Source of the DNA: Parabacteroides sp. PF5-9
GTDB taxonomy: Bacteria; Bacteroidota; Bacteroidia; Bacteroidales; Tannerellaceae
NCBI RefSeq assembly: GCF_029893105.1
Contig: NZ_JARXWG010000002.1
Coordinates: forward strand, 62,001-126,000
Length of the DNA: 64,000 nucleotides
Reading direction: 5' to 3'
In this document: one piece after another, positions 50,727 to 60,396 of the stretch
Position numbering within the stretch: the first letter of the stretch is position 1
Layout: every line of letters starts with the position of its first letter
Position numbers and translations under genes: made by a program
The notes under the pieces: model-generated
The model's database searches: none
What the model saw: the letters and a program-made list of their open reading frames with translations, nothing else
Told to the model about the DNA's origin: nothing

Positions 50727-51437
50727 ATGAAGAAGTATTCTTATTTCATATTACTACTTGCAATTTCAGTTATCACAGCTTCATGTAACAAAGACGAAGG
50801 TCTGGGAGGTTCTTCTACATTAGAAGGGTATGTCTATAATGTCATACATAAAGATGATAATTTCTCGTTCTCGATAGATACGATTCCCGCAGTAAAAGAA
50901 GATGTATTTCTTCGTTTTGGTCATGAGGGTTATTTCGGTGATGATGTTGAAACAGATCATACAGGTATGTATCGTTTCAATTATCTGCGGAAAGGGAATT
51001 ATTCGGTGTATGCCTTATCCCAATATGCGGACGACCGACAAGAGGCTGTTATCAAAGAGGTTCATGTGGGATCTGGGGTAAATAAAGTCGAAGACATCTA
51101 TATACATACCGGAAAGGCCTATGGCACAGCGATGGTTAAAGGTTCGGTCAAAGCGCTCTATTATGATAAAGGTCGGAAAGTGGATGAAGGTCCGGCGATC
51201 GAAAAACGTGTTTTTATTAATCATTATGGCGAAGAAACCCATTTTGATGATGTGCGCGTTGGTGATCAAGGTGTTTTTATTTTTCAGAAACTATTACCTG
51301 GGAAATATGAGATATGGGTGACTACAGAAGATCCGGAGACAGAAAAACTAACCTCCGTCAAACAGCTCATAGAAATCGATGAATGGGGTAAAATATACGA
51401 ACTGCCGAAAATATTTACGGTAATTATAACAGTCTGA
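50727..51437 (+). CDS. Lipoprotein with carboxypeptidase-regulatory-like repeats
   Basis: Predicted lipoprotein of 236 aa; lipobox TASC at about residue 20. Two Ig-like CarboxypepD_reg/SdrD-type modules are visible. The first runs from LEGYVYNVIHKDD to GNYSVYALSQYADD, the second from VKGSVKALYYDKG to GKYEIWVTTEDPETE. Each has an embedded acidic strand (FGDDVETDHTGMYRF, FDDVRVGDQGVFIF). The repeats suggest a surface or periplasmic adhesion-like role with no enzymatic motif. It is the first gene of a tight operon leading into the VTC-domain, DUF4956 and DUF2490 proteins. Confidence 0.78.
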   Translation: MKKYSYFILLLAISVITASCNKDEGLGGSSTLEGYVYNVIHKDDNFSFSIDTIPAVKEDVFLRFGHEGYFGDDVETDHTGMYRFNYLRKGNYSVYALSQYADDRQEAVIKEVHVGSGVNKVEDIYIHTGKAYGTAMVKGSVKALYYDKGRKVDEGPAIEKRVFINHYGEETHFDDVRVGDQGVFIFQKLLPGKYEIWVTTEDPETEKLTSVKQLIEIDEWGKIYELPKIFTVIITV

Positions 51438-51438
51438 T

Positions 51439-51912
51439 ATGTCTATGAAAAAGAGAATTAAATGTATCGCTATCCTATTCATTCTGTTTATGGGCAGTAG
51501 CTTTCTGACGACCTTAGTAGCCCAAGTTCAGGAGCCTGTCAAAAAAGAAATTCCCCAAGCGACTCTGGAAAAAAGAGAACGCAGAAAGAATCAGGTTGTC
51601 AAAGAGATGAATACCGATGCCAAAGGCAAAAGACAATGGATGGATCATCTAACCGTATGGGATGAAGACGGCCTTAAGCTTGAAGAGATCGAATATGCCG
51701 TTTACGGCCAAAGAGAACGGGTGACTTTCGAATATGATGAATACGGAAAATGTATTCGTGAAAATGTCTATAACGATAAAAACAAACTGTACCGAATCAG
51801 AAAATTTGAGTATTTCGAAGACGGCAGAAAAAAGATTCAGTACAACTACAATCCGGACGGTAAACTCTATTCAACAAAGATTTTCGAATACTCGTATAAG
51901 GATGCGGAATAA
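51439..51912 (+). CDS. Exported protein with Rhs/YD-like repeats
   Basis: Exported protein of 157 aa starting 1 bp after the previous stop; a second ATG at 51445 is equally possible. A signal peptide occupies about residues 1-28 (IAILFILFMGSSFLTTLVAQ). The body is short beta-hairpin repeats of the type EYDEYGKCIRENVYNDKNKL and FEYFEDGRKKIQYNYNPDGK, with the DxxG spacing of Rhs/YD or MORN-variant proteins. No enzymatic motif. The role is unknown. The VTC-domain gene starts inside its last codons. Confidence 0.72.
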   Translation: MSMKKRIKCIAILFILFMGSSFLTTLVAQVQEPVKKEIPQATLEKRERRKNQVVKEMNTDAKGKRQWMDHLTVWDEDGLKLEEIEYAVYGQRERVTFEYDEYGKCIRENVYNDKNKLYRIRKFEYFEDGRKKIQYNYNPDGKLYSTKIFEYSYKDAE

Positions 51913-52663
51913 CTACGATCATATTTTGGAACGTATGACTCCTATTACGCTGGAAGAGATGCGTACAATCCACTTGATGGATCGTATCGATTCAAAATTT
52001 GTCATTCCAATCACTACGCTTCCTTTGCTGCTTGAAGCCCTTCAATCTTGTTATAAGGTGCAGTTTCATAATAATAGACGGATAGCTGCATATACCACCC
52101 AATATCTGGATACCCCCGATCTGAATATGTTTCTCATGCATCACAACGGCAAACTGAACAGACAAAAAATACGTATCCGAACCTATAAAGACTCACAACT
52201 CTCCTTTTTGGAAGTCAAAAACAAAAACAATAAAGGAAGAACGAAAAAAATCCGAATACCGGTCGATCAGTCATCTATCAGCTGTCAGGAAGAGCTAAAA
52301 GAGTATGAGACGTTTTTAAAACAACATACTCTATTCGATTGTCAGACGTTAAAGCCGGTATTGTCCAATGAGTTCGAACGGATTACGCTAATCAACAAAC
52401 AACTGACAGAACGGGTCACCATCGATTCGTACCTCTCTTTTTCGGGTTTCGACAGTATGCAAAAAGAGATGATGAATCATGTAGCCATTCTCGAACTGAA
52501 ACAAGACCGGAGTAAACACTCCGACTTTAAACAGATACTCTCGCGTTTTCGCATCAAACAATGTGCATTCAGTAAATATTGTACAGGTATTGTATTGACA
52601 AACAACGATGTCAAACGGAATCGTTTCAAACAACGTATAAATTCTTTAAATAAATTGATATGA
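51902..52663 (+). CDS. VTC-domain protein (polyphosphate polymerase-like)
   Basis: Cytoplasmic-type protein of 253 aa from the ATG at 51902, which overlaps the previous gene by 11 bp. A longer in-frame ORF from 51734 runs inside that gene and is rejected. It fits the VTC tunnel-fold family: MDRIDSKFVIP near residue 22, TQYLDTPDLNMF, RQKIRIRTYKD with several arginines, FLEVKNKNNKGRTKKIRIP with Glu-Lys pairs, and a late AILELKQDR. These basic residues line the tunnel and bind polyphosphate or NTP in yeast Vtc4. Catalysis is inferred from family only. The next gene (DUF4956) overlaps by ATGA, a common pairing in bacteria. Confidence 0.85.
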   Translation: MRNNYDHILERMTPITLEEMRTIHLMDRIDSKFVIPITTLPLLLEALQSCYKVQFHNNRRIAAYTTQYLDTPDLNMFLMHHNGKLNRQKIRIRTYKDSQLSFLEVKNKNNKGRTKKIRIPVDQSSISCQEELKEYETFLKQHTLFDCQTLKPVLSNEFERITLINKQLTERVTIDSYLSFSGFDSMQKEMMNHVAILELKQDRSKHSDFKQILSRFRIKQCAFSKYCTGIVLTNNDVKRNRFKQRINSLNKLI

Positions 52664-53367
52664 TCCAATCAGATTACGACCCTCAAATTGCCGCCGAATA
52701 TGCACAGGAATTAGCCGAAAAAGGTCTCACCTTTATGGGCGTAGAGGTATTCGATCCGACCAGTTTTTGGATGCTTCTGCTCCGGTTTGCGTTCAACTTA
52801 TTGGTCTGCTGGATAATCATCCAATTCTTTTACTATCGGAAAAGTAGACGAAAAGATTATTATTTTACATTTATGCTCTTCAGTGTAACGATTTTTCTAT
52901 TGTTATTCCTGTTAGAAAGTATTCCTATGCAAATTGGGTTTGCATTGGGACTGTTTGCTATTTTTGGCATGATCCGGTATCGGACGGAAACGGTACAGAT
53001 CCGGGAAATGACCTATCTGTTTGTGATTATTGGTATTTCTGTTGTCAACGGTTTGTCGACAGCCGTACCTTATGCGTCGGTAATTGTGGCCAATCTGCTC
53101 TTTATCCTGGTCACCTGGGTGCTCGAAAGCAATAAATTCCTCAAACACACTTCAAATAAGATCATTTTATATGAAAAAATAGAGTTGATTAAACCGGAAA
53201 AACACCAGGAACTATTAGCCGATCTGAAAGAAAGAACCGGATTAGATATACTGAAAGTGGAGATCGGGCATATCGATTTTCTACGAGACACAGCTTATCT
53301 GAAAGTCTATTATAAAGCAAAATCCGACGAAATCAACACCATAGATAACATCACCCGATTCCCTTAA
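52660..53367 (+). CDS. DUF4956 membrane protein
   Basis: Inner-membrane protein of 235 aa with about four membrane segments: MLLLRFAFNLLVCWIIIQFF, YFTFMLFSVTIFLLLFLL, IGFALGLFAIFGMIRY and an ASVIVANLLFILVTW helix. The C-terminal cytoplasmic part has alternating strands (ILYEKIELIKPEK, ILKVEIGHIDFLRDTAYLKVYY). The central GLFAIFGMIRYRTETVQIREMTYLFV motif region is the DUF4956 hallmark. The family often accompanies VTC-domain genes, as here, suggesting a membrane partner for polyphosphate synthesis or transport. This is an inference from gene neighbourhood. Confidence 0.88.
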   Translation: MIQSDYDPQIAAEYAQELAEKGLTFMGVEVFDPTSFWMLLLRFAFNLLVCWIIIQFFYYRKSRRKDYYFTFMLFSVTIFLLLFLLESIPMQIGFALGLFAIFGMIRYRTETVQIREMTYLFVIIGISVVNGLSTAVPYASVIVANLLFILVTWVLESNKFLKHTSNKIILYEKIELIKPEKHQELLADLKERTGLDILKVEIGHIDFLRDTAYLKVYYKAKSDEINTIDNITRFP

Positions 53368-54047
53368 TGATGATGAAATATGTATTGACGATATATTTTC
53401 TGTTCATTGCTTTTTTTGCTTTTTCACAGGTGGAAAGAGATACCGACGTCGGCCTCTCATTCACGATGGAAGTTCAAAAAGAGTTTATTAAAAATTTAAG
53501 CTGGTCGCTGGAAGAAGAAGTGCGTTTACAAAACAATGAGAAAGGGTTCGACCGAAGTGTCTCCTCATTGGGTATGGATTATTCATTTTGGGATAAACGG
53601 ATTAAAATAGGAGGATATTATGCGTTTCTCTATCTCTATAATGAGGATCGTCTGTTTGAAGCCAGACATCGTTATTACCTCAATCTGATCGTGAAAGAAT
53701 CGATCAACCGGTTTACTTTATCATGGCGTGGCAGAATACAAGGAACTCACCGGAACGAAAACCGCGGTGAATATAAAACCAATCCAAAGTATGTCATGAA
53801 AAATAAATTCGAAATAGAATATTCGGTATGGGGAAAACCATGGAAACCTTTTATTTCCTGCGATCTATCCTCCGATCTGAATAATCCGTCCGGTAATGAA
53901 CTGACCCGTATCCGCTCGCAGATCGGAACAAATTGGCGTTTGAACAGAACAGACTATATCGATTTCTTCCTTCGTTACGACCACTACCTGTCGATTAAAG
54001 AAACAGGTGTTCTTCTGTTAGGAGTCGCTTATAAGATTAAATTGTAG
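53367..54047 (+). CDS. DUF2490 outer-membrane-like protein
   Basis: Exported protein of 226 aa. The start overlaps the previous stop (TAATG); a second ATG follows at once. The signal peptide ends near AFSQ. The mature part reads as a DUF2490-type barrel: SLEEEVRLQNNEKGFDRS, LGMDYSFWDKRIKIGGYY, and a C-terminal GVLLLGVAYKIKL. Ligand unknown. It is the last gene of the lipoprotein-VTC-DUF4956 operon, so the operon spans cytoplasm, inner membrane and outer membrane. An inverted repeat at 54067-54121 follows. Confidence 0.85.
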   Translation: MMMKYVLTIYFLFIAFFAFSQVERDTDVGLSFTMEVQKEFIKNLSWSLEEEVRLQNNEKGFDRSVSSLGMDYSFWDKRIKIGGYYAFLYLYNEDRLFEARHRYYLNLIVKESINRFTLSWRGRIQGTHRNENRGEYKTNPKYVMKNKFEIEYSVWGKPWKPFISCDLSSDLNNPSGNELTRIRSQIGTNWRLNRTDYIDFFLRYDHYLSIKETGVLLLGVAYKIKL

Positions 54048-54066
54048 CAACTTCTACCCATAAAAT

Positions 54067-54121
54067 GAAACTGTCCAAAAAGTAAAGACATACACGTCTT
54101 ATACACTCTTCAGACAGTTTC
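54067..54121. terminator. Inverted repeat between DUF2490 and clpB genes
   Basis: GAAACTGTC (54067-54075) pairs with GACAGTTTC (54113-54121) around a second hairpin AAGAC/GTCTT. It lies between convergent genes and has only a weak T-run. Probable terminator. Confidence 0.55.
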
Positions 54122-54146
54122 TCTAATATGCAAATAAACTTCTTTA

Positions 54147-56735
54147 TCAGTTCTTAAAAACCAACCCCTCTCCTTCCCGATCGATCGTGATCGGTCTACT
54201 GCGGTCGATCTTCATCCCCAGGATCTCTTTGGAGAGTTCGTTCAACACATATTTCTGGATCACACGTTTGACCGGCCGTGCGCCAAATTGCGGATCAAAT
54301 CCTTCATCAGAAATGAAGCGGATTGCTGTATCCGTAAACTCTAATGCGATACCATTTTGAGCCAGCATCTTTTTTACACCGTCTAACTGAAGTGTGACAA
54401 TCTGCCGTATCTCCTCTTCATTGAGCGGGGTAAACATGATGATCTCGTCAATACGATTCAGGAATTCAGGACGAATATTCTTTTTAAGCAGCTCCAGTAC
54501 CTGAAGTTTCGTTTCATCTACGACCTGTTCATGATTTTCCGGAGTCATCTTTTCAAAGTTCTCACGGATAAGTATTGATCCCATGTTACTGGTCATAATG
54601 ATAATCGTATTCTTGAAATTCACAACACGCCCTTTATTATCCGTCAGACGGCCATCATCCAGGATCTGTAACAGGATATTAAAGACATCCGGATGCGCCT
54701 TTTCGATCTCATCAAAAAGTACGACCGAGTAGGGTTTACGACGAATCGCTTCCGTCAGTTGTCCCCCTTCATCATAACCCACATATCCCGGAGGCGCTCC
54801 GATCAGACGAGTCGCACTGAACTTTTCCTGATACTCACTCATATCGATACGCGTCATCATATTTTCATCGTCAAACAGATATTCCGCCAGCGCTTTGGCC
54901 AATTCGGTCTTACCCACACCTGTTGTACCCAAAAAGATAAAAGAACCGATCGGACGTTTCGGATCCTGGAGTCCCGCACGACTACGACGTACTGCGTCGG
55001 ATATTGCACGAATCGCATCCTCCTGCCCAATGACACGTGTGTGCAGTTCAGCCTCTAAACTTAAGAGTTTATCTTTTTCACTTTGCATCATTTTATTCAC
55101 AGGTATACCGGTCCAACGAGACACCACATCGGCAATATCTTCACTATCGACCTCCTCCTTTATCATAGCAGAAGATCCTTGCATTTCATGCAATTTCGAC
55201 TGTATCTCCTCTATCTCTTCTTCTTTTGCCTTGATTTTACCATAACGAAGTTCGGCCACCTTTCCGTAGTCCCCTTCCCGTTCAGCTTTGTCGGCTTCAA
55301 ACTTCATATGTTCAATATCGATCTTGTTTTGCTGGATCTTATTGATCTGGTCTTTCTCATTCTGCCATTGTGCTTTCTGCTTCTTCTCCTCTTCTTTCAG
55401 ATTGGCGATCTCTTTATTCAACGATTCCAGCTTCGGTGTATCATTTTCCCGTCTGATCGCTTCCCGCTCGATCTCCAATTGTTTGATACGGCGGGAGACT
55501 TCATCCAACGACTCCGGTACGGAATCTACCTGGATACGCAAGCGTGCTGCTGCTTCATCCATCAGGTCGATGGCTTTATCCGGCAAAAAACGATCGGTGA
55601 TATAGCGCGACGATAATTGAACAGCCGCTATGATCGCATCATCTTTGATGCGTACCTTATGATGATTTTCATATTTTTCTTTCAAGCCCCGCAAAATAGA
55701 TACGGTATCCACTTCGTCCGGTTCTTCTACCAATACCGTCTGGAAACGGCGTTCCAACGCTTTATCCTTTTCAAAATATTTCTGATACTCATCCAATGTC
55801 GTCGCACCGATAGAACGCAATTCACCACGTGCCAAAGCCGGTTTCAGTATATTGGCGGCATCCATTGCCCCCTCGCTTTTACCTGCTCCTACCAAGGTAT
55901 GGATCTCATCAATAAACAGAATAATCTCTCCATCAGATTTAACCACCTCATTGACGACCGATTTCAACCGTTCTTCAAACTCCCCTTTATATTTTGCACC
56001 GGCTATTAACGCACCCATATCCAAGGAGAATATTTGCTTAGATTTCAGATTCTCCGGAACATCTCCACGGATAATCCGATGTGCTAATCCTTCTGCTATC
56101 GCCGTTTTACCCACTCCGGGTTCGCCGATTAAGATCGGATTATTCTTCGTGCGACGGCTCAGGATCTGCAATACCCGGCGAATTTCATCATCACGTCCGA
56201 TGACCGGATCCAGCTTGCCACTGCGTGCCCGTTCATTCAGATTAATCGCATATTTCCCTAAGGCATCATAGGTCTCTTCTGCCGACTGGCTGGTCACTTT
56301 ATTCCCTTTGCGCAACTCCTCTATGGCCTGCCGCAACTCTTTTTCAGTAACTCCAGCGTCTTTTAATATCTGCGAAGCAGTACTTTTCTCCGTCAATAAT
56401 GCCAAGATGATCGGTTCCAACGAAACATACTGATCACCCATCTTCGAAGAATAATCAATCGCTTTTTGTAAAACCGCATTTGTTTCACCCGAAAGGTAAG
56501 GTTCACCACCCGACACTTTCGGGTAGGATTCGATCTGACGATCCAACACCATATTCAGATTCTGGATATTTACCCCCAGCTTCTGAAACAGAAAATTGAC
56601 TACGCTCTCACCAGTCATAATGACAGCTTTCAACAAATGAACCGGTTCGATAAGTTGTTGGTTATTTGTCGAAACCAACTGAACGGATTGTTGAACAGCT
56701 TCTTGAGATTTAATTGTAAAGTTATTAAAATTCAT
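54147..56735 (-). CDS. clpB: ATP-dependent disaggregase ClpB
   Basis: Hexameric AAA+ chaperone that rescues aggregated proteins with DnaK; 862 aa. The N domain spans about 1-145. NBD1 has Walker A GEPGVGKT near residue 205 and [12 protein letters not shown]. The coiled-coil middle domain lies at about 405-525 (long Glu/Lys/Gln heptads, [15 protein letters not shown]). NBD2 has Walker A GTTGVGKT near 605, [14 protein letters not shown], and sensor [11 protein letters not shown]. All features are of normal length. The upstream region has no exact TAnnTTTG; heat-shock control by another sigma factor is possible but not shown by the sequence. Monocistronic. Confidence 0.98.
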   Translation of the reverse strand: MNFNNFTIKSQEAVQQSVQLVSTNNQQLIEPVHLLKAVIMTGESVVNFLFQKLGVNIQNLNMVLDRQIESYPKVSGGEPYLSGETNAVLQKAIDYSSKMGDQYVSLEPIILALLTEKSTASQILKDAGVTEKELRQAIEELRKGNKVTSQSAEETYDALGKYAINLNERARSGKLDPVIGRDDEIRRVLQILSRRTKNNPILIGEPGVGKTAIAEGLAHRIIRGDVPENLKSKQIFSLDMGALIAGAKYKGEFEERLKSVVNEVVKSDGEIILFIDEIHTLVGAGKSEGAMDAANILKPALARGELRSIGATTLDEYQKYFEKDKALERRFQTVLVEEPDEVDTVSILRGLKEKYENHHKVRIKDDAIIAAVQLSSRYITDRFLPDKAIDLMDEAAARLRIQVDSVPESLDEVSRRIKQLEIEREAIRRENDTPKLESLNKEIANLKEEEKKQKAQWQNEKDQINKIQQNKIDIEHMKFEADKAEREGDYGKVAELRYGKIKAKEEEIEEIQSKLHEMQGSSAMIKEEVDSEDIADVVSRWTGIPVNKMMQSEKDKLLSLEAELHTRVIGQEDAIRAISDAVRRSRAGLQDPKRPIGSFIFLGTTGVGKTELAKALAEYLFDDENMMTRIDMSEYQEKFSATRLIGAPPGYVGYDEGGQLTEAIRRKPYSVVLFDEIEKAHPDVFNILLQILDDGRLTDNKGRVVNFKNTIIIMTSNMGSILIRENFEKMTPENHEQVVDETKLQVLELLKKNIRPEFLNRIDEIIMFTPLNEEEIRQIVTLQLDGVKKMLAQNGIALEFTDTAIRFISDEGFDPQFGARPVKRVIQKYVLNELSKEILGMKIDRSRPITIDREGEGLVFKN

Positions 56736-56933
56736 TGTTATATATCTTTCTAATCGTTTATACTTATGTTACCTTATACACCTATAATAGTGCAAAAGGA
56801 GTGCCAGATAAGAATCGTGTCATTTTGACATATTTTCAAAACGTATGGATTTAAACAAAAACAAACTCTCCCCATAAAATGTTTTTCCGCACTTCTTTTG
56901 TATTTTCGCAATCGCATACCAAATAGAATCAAT

Positions 56934-57401
56934 ATGAAAATCATCGATACACAGCTTCTGGATGATACGACCCTAAAGGCAAAATCATCCCCACGTCACC
57001 GTATAAACCACAACTTTCATGGCGATTTGAATGATCCGGTGAACCGTTTCCTGAATGCGATGGAACCGGAAACATACGTTCGTCCGCATCGCCATTCAAA
57101 CCCGGCCAAACAGGAAATCCTCCTTCTGTTGCGTGGAAAGATCGCCCTTTTCATTTTTGATGATAAAGGAGAGGTGACTGATCTGTTGGTGTTGAATCCG
57201 GAAGAAGGGATATACGGGGCAGAGTTACCCGCCGGTACATGGCACTCGATAGTTGTATTGGAAACAGGTTCGGTTATTTATGAAATCAAACATGGTCCTT
57301 TCGTTCCGCTGTCTCCCGACGATATGGCTCCATGGAGTCCGCCGGCTGAAGAGATAGAAAACGTAAAGGCATATATGGATAAACTCAAAGGATATGTATA
57401 A
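56934..57401 (+). CDS. WbuC-family cupin
   Basis: Small cupin-fold protein of 155 aa from the ATG at 56934; a longer frame from 56898 lacks the family start. The opening MKIIDTQLLDDTTLKAKSS and RHRINHNFHGDLNDPVNRFL match the WbuC/DUF4935-like cupin family, followed by metal-binding-type motif YVRPHRHSNPAKQEILLLL, and WHSIVVLETGSVIYEIKHGPF with a second cluster. WbuC proteins occur near surface-polysaccharide genes, but here the neighbours are clpB and a GH9 gene, so role is unclear. A weak promoter (TATTTTCG) lies about 30 bp upstream. Confidence 0.85.
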   Translation: MKIIDTQLLDDTTLKAKSSPRHRINHNFHGDLNDPVNRFLNAMEPETYVRPHRHSNPAKQEILLLLRGKIALFIFDDKGEVTDLLVLNPEEGIYGAELPAGTWHSIVVLETGSVIYEIKHGPFVPLSPDDMAPWSPPAEEIENVKAYMDKLKGYV

Positions 57402-57404
57402 ATC

Positions 57405-57442
57405 CAGTTTGTTGCACAACCATAAAGCGGTGCAACAAACTG
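57405..57442. terminator. Perfect 13-bp hairpin between convergent genes
   Basis: CAGTTTGTTGCAC (57405-57417) pairs exactly with GTGCAACAAACTG (57430-57442). It lies 3 bp after the cupin stop and 10 bp from the GH9 stop, so it probably ends both transcripts, though the T-runs are short. Confidence 0.7.
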
Positions 57443-57452
57443 AATAATATCT

Positions 57453-59852
57453 TTAATCTTTAAACAATTCAGCCACAGTCCAGATCATTCGCGCAGTCGT
57501 ATGCGTCCAGATCTCCTTATAGGTACAGTTGTTCTGCATGGGGAAATAAGGCTTATCATCATTCTCGAACGTCTCGACACCAACAGGTACCGCCCCTACT
57601 ACATCGCCGGCATACGCACCGTACAACGGATGATAGTCGTACCCGTCACCATAAACCGTACTGATCGCAAAAGGATTATAGCCAATCAGGTATTCCAGTT
57701 GGCGGGTCGCTATATGTTTCAGGTTTTCGTCGTTAAAGTACCGTGCAAGGATAAAAGCTATTTTTGCTTTTCCCATATGGATGGCATGAAATCCCCGGAA
57801 CTGATAAGCTACCGGGAAACGACGCAGGTAATGCGTTTTCGATAAAGCGATACCATTCTTCACCTGAGCGTTATACTCTTCCAACGAAGGTAGTCCGACC
57901 CGCTCCCCTTCATGATAAAGACTGGAATAATCGGTGTTGTTCACTTCATAGACATAGCTGGGCAACAGATCATACGTCCCAGCATGCTTCGACAGGTCAT
58001 ACAGGTAATCGGAATAAGCTTGTAATGATTCTTTCCACAACGAAGCCTCCCGGTGGTTGGGCGCTTCCGTCACCAGCATCACCAAACCTTGTATCATCAG
58101 ATGTTCCATGCAACGGTGCGAATACGCCAGGATACGTTTCTTTTCCTGTGATTCATAGAAAAAGCCACGTAATGGAGTCGACCAATCCTTGCGTCTTTCC
58201 AATTGTTGACAATTCATAACGATCCGGGCATAATGAGCGCCCCAGTCCAGATACTCCTGATTCTTTGTCAACTGATACATATCCATCGCCGTCACCATGG
58301 CACGAGCCGCTGTTTCCGCTTCATTATTTTTATTCTTATTCATGCCCATCAGCTCCATGGCAAACTGAAAATCCTCTATCGCACTATTCCGGCACCAACG
58401 GGCAAACACCGGGTCGAACTCCTCAAAATGAGGAACCGCCATTGCACAATACGAAGCAGCCACCAAATTCCCCGAAGGCGAATTGCTGGCTGTGGCTTGC
58501 ATATCATCTTTATCTCCGCGAATATTCTTGGTCCAGATACTGACAATCAATCCTCCGTGACGATAGCCATCTCCAAAACGGGTACGCAACACCCAGTTCA
58601 ACCCCCAGCGGGCTTCTTCCAATAGCCGTTCGTACAATACCTGGTCTTTCCCTTTAACAGCATTCGCCAGTTCCAGCATGGCGATACCTGCTTCTGCCGT
58701 ATTACCGACCCCTTGCGTTAAGTCTGCCGCATCATGCCAACCGCCGGCCACACTCAGGCTTCGCCCGTCGGGATGAATACACCAAACATCTTGGTGACAT
58801 TCCTGATGGATACCCGGCTGATCGTATCCGCAACGTTCGGCATAAAAGAAATTCAACGTGCGCCAGGCTGTTGCCAGATAAGCTTCATCGCCTATGGCAA
58901 AAGGTTTGGAGACGATATCATCTACAGCGATCGTATATCGTCCGGCCTTATTCAAATCACTAAAATCCAATAAAACAAACCCATCTTTCATGGATTTCCC
59001 TTGTCCTTCATAAGCGACATTGCCGCTTTTTTCATCATATATTTTAAAGGATGTATTTTTTACATGTTGCACCAACGCCTGTTTACGGGCACCCGATTTA
59101 TATCCGCTATGACTGTATGCTATCGCATTCTTCCGTAGGTCGAAACCACGACTGTTTTCTGCTTCCACTTTCTCTATACGCATATCGTCGACATACATAC
59201 TCATACGCTCGCTGGCTCCTGCCGGAGCACCCGACAGCATGATATTTACCGAGAAACCGGTCACGCAATCCCGATACAAATCGGGGATCTCCCAGACAAT
59301 CCTCTGCCATTTGCCCGGATAAACCGTTTCAAAATGTTGTCCTTCAAAACGGCCGGGAGTAGGCATGATCTGCTCGCCTTCATTATAAAGGGTAAAACCG
59401 GCAAATACGGTATACAATCCCGGAGCATCGACATAGACCCATACCGAAAAACGGTTGTATTCACGAAGATCTTCCCGGTTTAACGGGCGGATCACTTCGG
59501 CCAACGCATAATTGCGGTTTGTCGGATTCTTTACGCCAAGGGATATCGGGGTATCCAAGCGGACGCTCCCTTCACCGGAAACAGTGACCTCCCGATCGAC
59601 ATGTAATGTTCCGGGGCCACTGATTCTTAACGATTCAAAATCCGAAGCCAACGGCAATGAACGGGTTTTTAATACCTCTTTCTGGTACCACCGGGTAAGA
59701 CCGGCATCCTCCAGATCCGGCTTCATGGTGACTTTGAGATAACGACTCTCTTCTAACTGTTTAAGAAGTTTGGTGTCGGATGTATACACATTCTGTCCGA
59801 CCATTGCTATAGAAAATAGCAAACACACGATGGAATAATAATACTTACACAT
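57453..59852 (-). CDS. Glycoside hydrolase family 9 (endoglucanase-type) with N-terminal domains
   Basis: Secreted glycanase of 799 aa; signal peptide about 1-20 (IVCLLFSIAMVGQ). Residues about 25-230 form a carbohydrate-binding-like beta-sandwich with Ca/Gly-rich turns. Next is the Ig-like CelD_N domain (about 235-330, NAIAYSHSGYKSGARKQALV) and the (alpha/alpha)6 catalytic domain. The catalytic Asp pair is in GGWHDAADLTQG. The C-terminal motifs are IGYNPFAISTVYGDG and KEIWTHTTARM with the acid Glu. These are complete GH9 motifs. Substrate is a beta-1,4-glucan or related glycan; a Bacteroidales GH9 may also act on xyloglucan. No SusCD pair is adjacent. Confidence 0.92.
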   Translation of the reverse strand: MCKYYYSIVCLLFSIAMVGQNVYTSDTKLLKQLEESRYLKVTMKPDLEDAGLTRWYQKEVLKTRSLPLASDFESLRISGPGTLHVDREVTVSGEGSVRLDTPISLGVKNPTNRNYALAEVIRPLNREDLREYNRFSVWVYVDAPGLYTVFAGFTLYNEGEQIMPTPGRFEGQHFETVYPGKWQRIVWEIPDLYRDCVTGFSVNIMLSGAPAGASERMSMYVDDMRIEKVEAENSRGFDLRKNAIAYSHSGYKSGARKQALVQHVKNTSFKIYDEKSGNVAYEGQGKSMKDGFVLLDFSDLNKAGRYTIAVDDIVSKPFAIGDEAYLATAWRTLNFFYAERCGYDQPGIHQECHQDVWCIHPDGRSLSVAGGWHDAADLTQGVGNTAEAGIAMLELANAVKGKDQVLYERLLEEARWGLNWVLRTRFGDGYRHGGLIVSIWTKNIRGDKDDMQATASNSPSGNLVAASYCAMAVPHFEEFDPVFARWCRNSAIEDFQFAMELMGMNKNKNNEAETAARAMVTAMDMYQLTKNQEYLDWGAHYARIVMNCQQLERRKDWSTPLRGFFYESQEKKRILAYSHRCMEHLMIQGLVMLVTEAPNHREASLWKESLQAYSDYLYDLSKHAGTYDLLPSYVYEVNNTDYSSLYHEGERVGLPSLEEYNAQVKNGIALSKTHYLRRFPVAYQFRGFHAIHMGKAKIAFILARYFNDENLKHIATRQLEYLIGYNPFAISTVYGDGYDYHPLYGAYAGDVVGAVPVGVETFENDDKPYFPMQNNCTYKEIWTHTTARMIWTVAELFKD

Positions 59853-60062
59853 AAGGTTAATGAATAATGAGTTTTTTTCAATGCCGCAAGATATTATATT
59901 TATTCTGAAGCCCCCGATAAACAGACTTTTCTTTGTGATTTTTTAAGATGCATTGAATATAAAGGAATACTAAATTTTTTATCCATTTGAATTGGCGGTA
60001 TAAGACGAAGGGGAAAAATGAAGAATATGTGAAGATAGTGAAGGCGAACGCCACAGGCGTTA

Positions 60063-60257
60063 AATGTGCATAACCCCGGGTGAAGAGGAGCGTAGCGGAT
60101 CGACTCGGGGGGGGCGGTGAATAGATACTACTCTCCAATCAACGCCGATAGGTGTTGAACCGCAGATGATTGAACACCTTCGGCGTTCGTTTGTTACACT
60201 CATTATATACCCCGGGTCGATCCGCTACGCTCCTCTTCACCCGGGGTTATGCACATT
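60063..60257. repeat. 48-bp inverted repeat with nested inner hairpin
   Basis: The left arm 60063-60110 and right arm 60210-60257 are complementary over 48 bp with one mismatch, GC-rich against AT-rich flanks (core CATAACCCCGGGTGAAGAGG). The 99-bp loop holds a second inverted repeat, AACGCCGATAGGTGTT (60141-60156) against AACACCTTCGGCGTT (60173-60187), with a one-base bulge. Small hairpins sit on each side of the arms. No gene within it. It resembles a composite dispersed repeat (BIME-like) rather than a terminator. The flavodoxin terminator shares a GCNTAACCCCGGG string with its arm. Confidence 0.85.
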
Positions 60258-60396
60258 AAATCCCTGCGGGATTTGGCCTTCGGAAAATCTTCAAACATTA
60301 CACTATTTGAAATAAGCACTGCCCCTCTATTAAAAGAATTCTTCAGATCCTCTATCCCATTCCTCTCAATCTACAATCATTTTTATCCTCATACTT

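Noticed and set aside
51734-51901. N-terminal extension of the VTC protein from an upstream in-frame ATG
   Set aside because: It overlaps the preceding exported-protein gene in another frame; VTC similarity starts at MRNNYDHILERM-like residues near 51902.
55083-55616. Long plus-strand frames (up to 177 codons) inside clpB
   Set aside because: They are antisense shadows of a well-conserved ClpB; their translations are low-complexity F/L-rich and have no family features.
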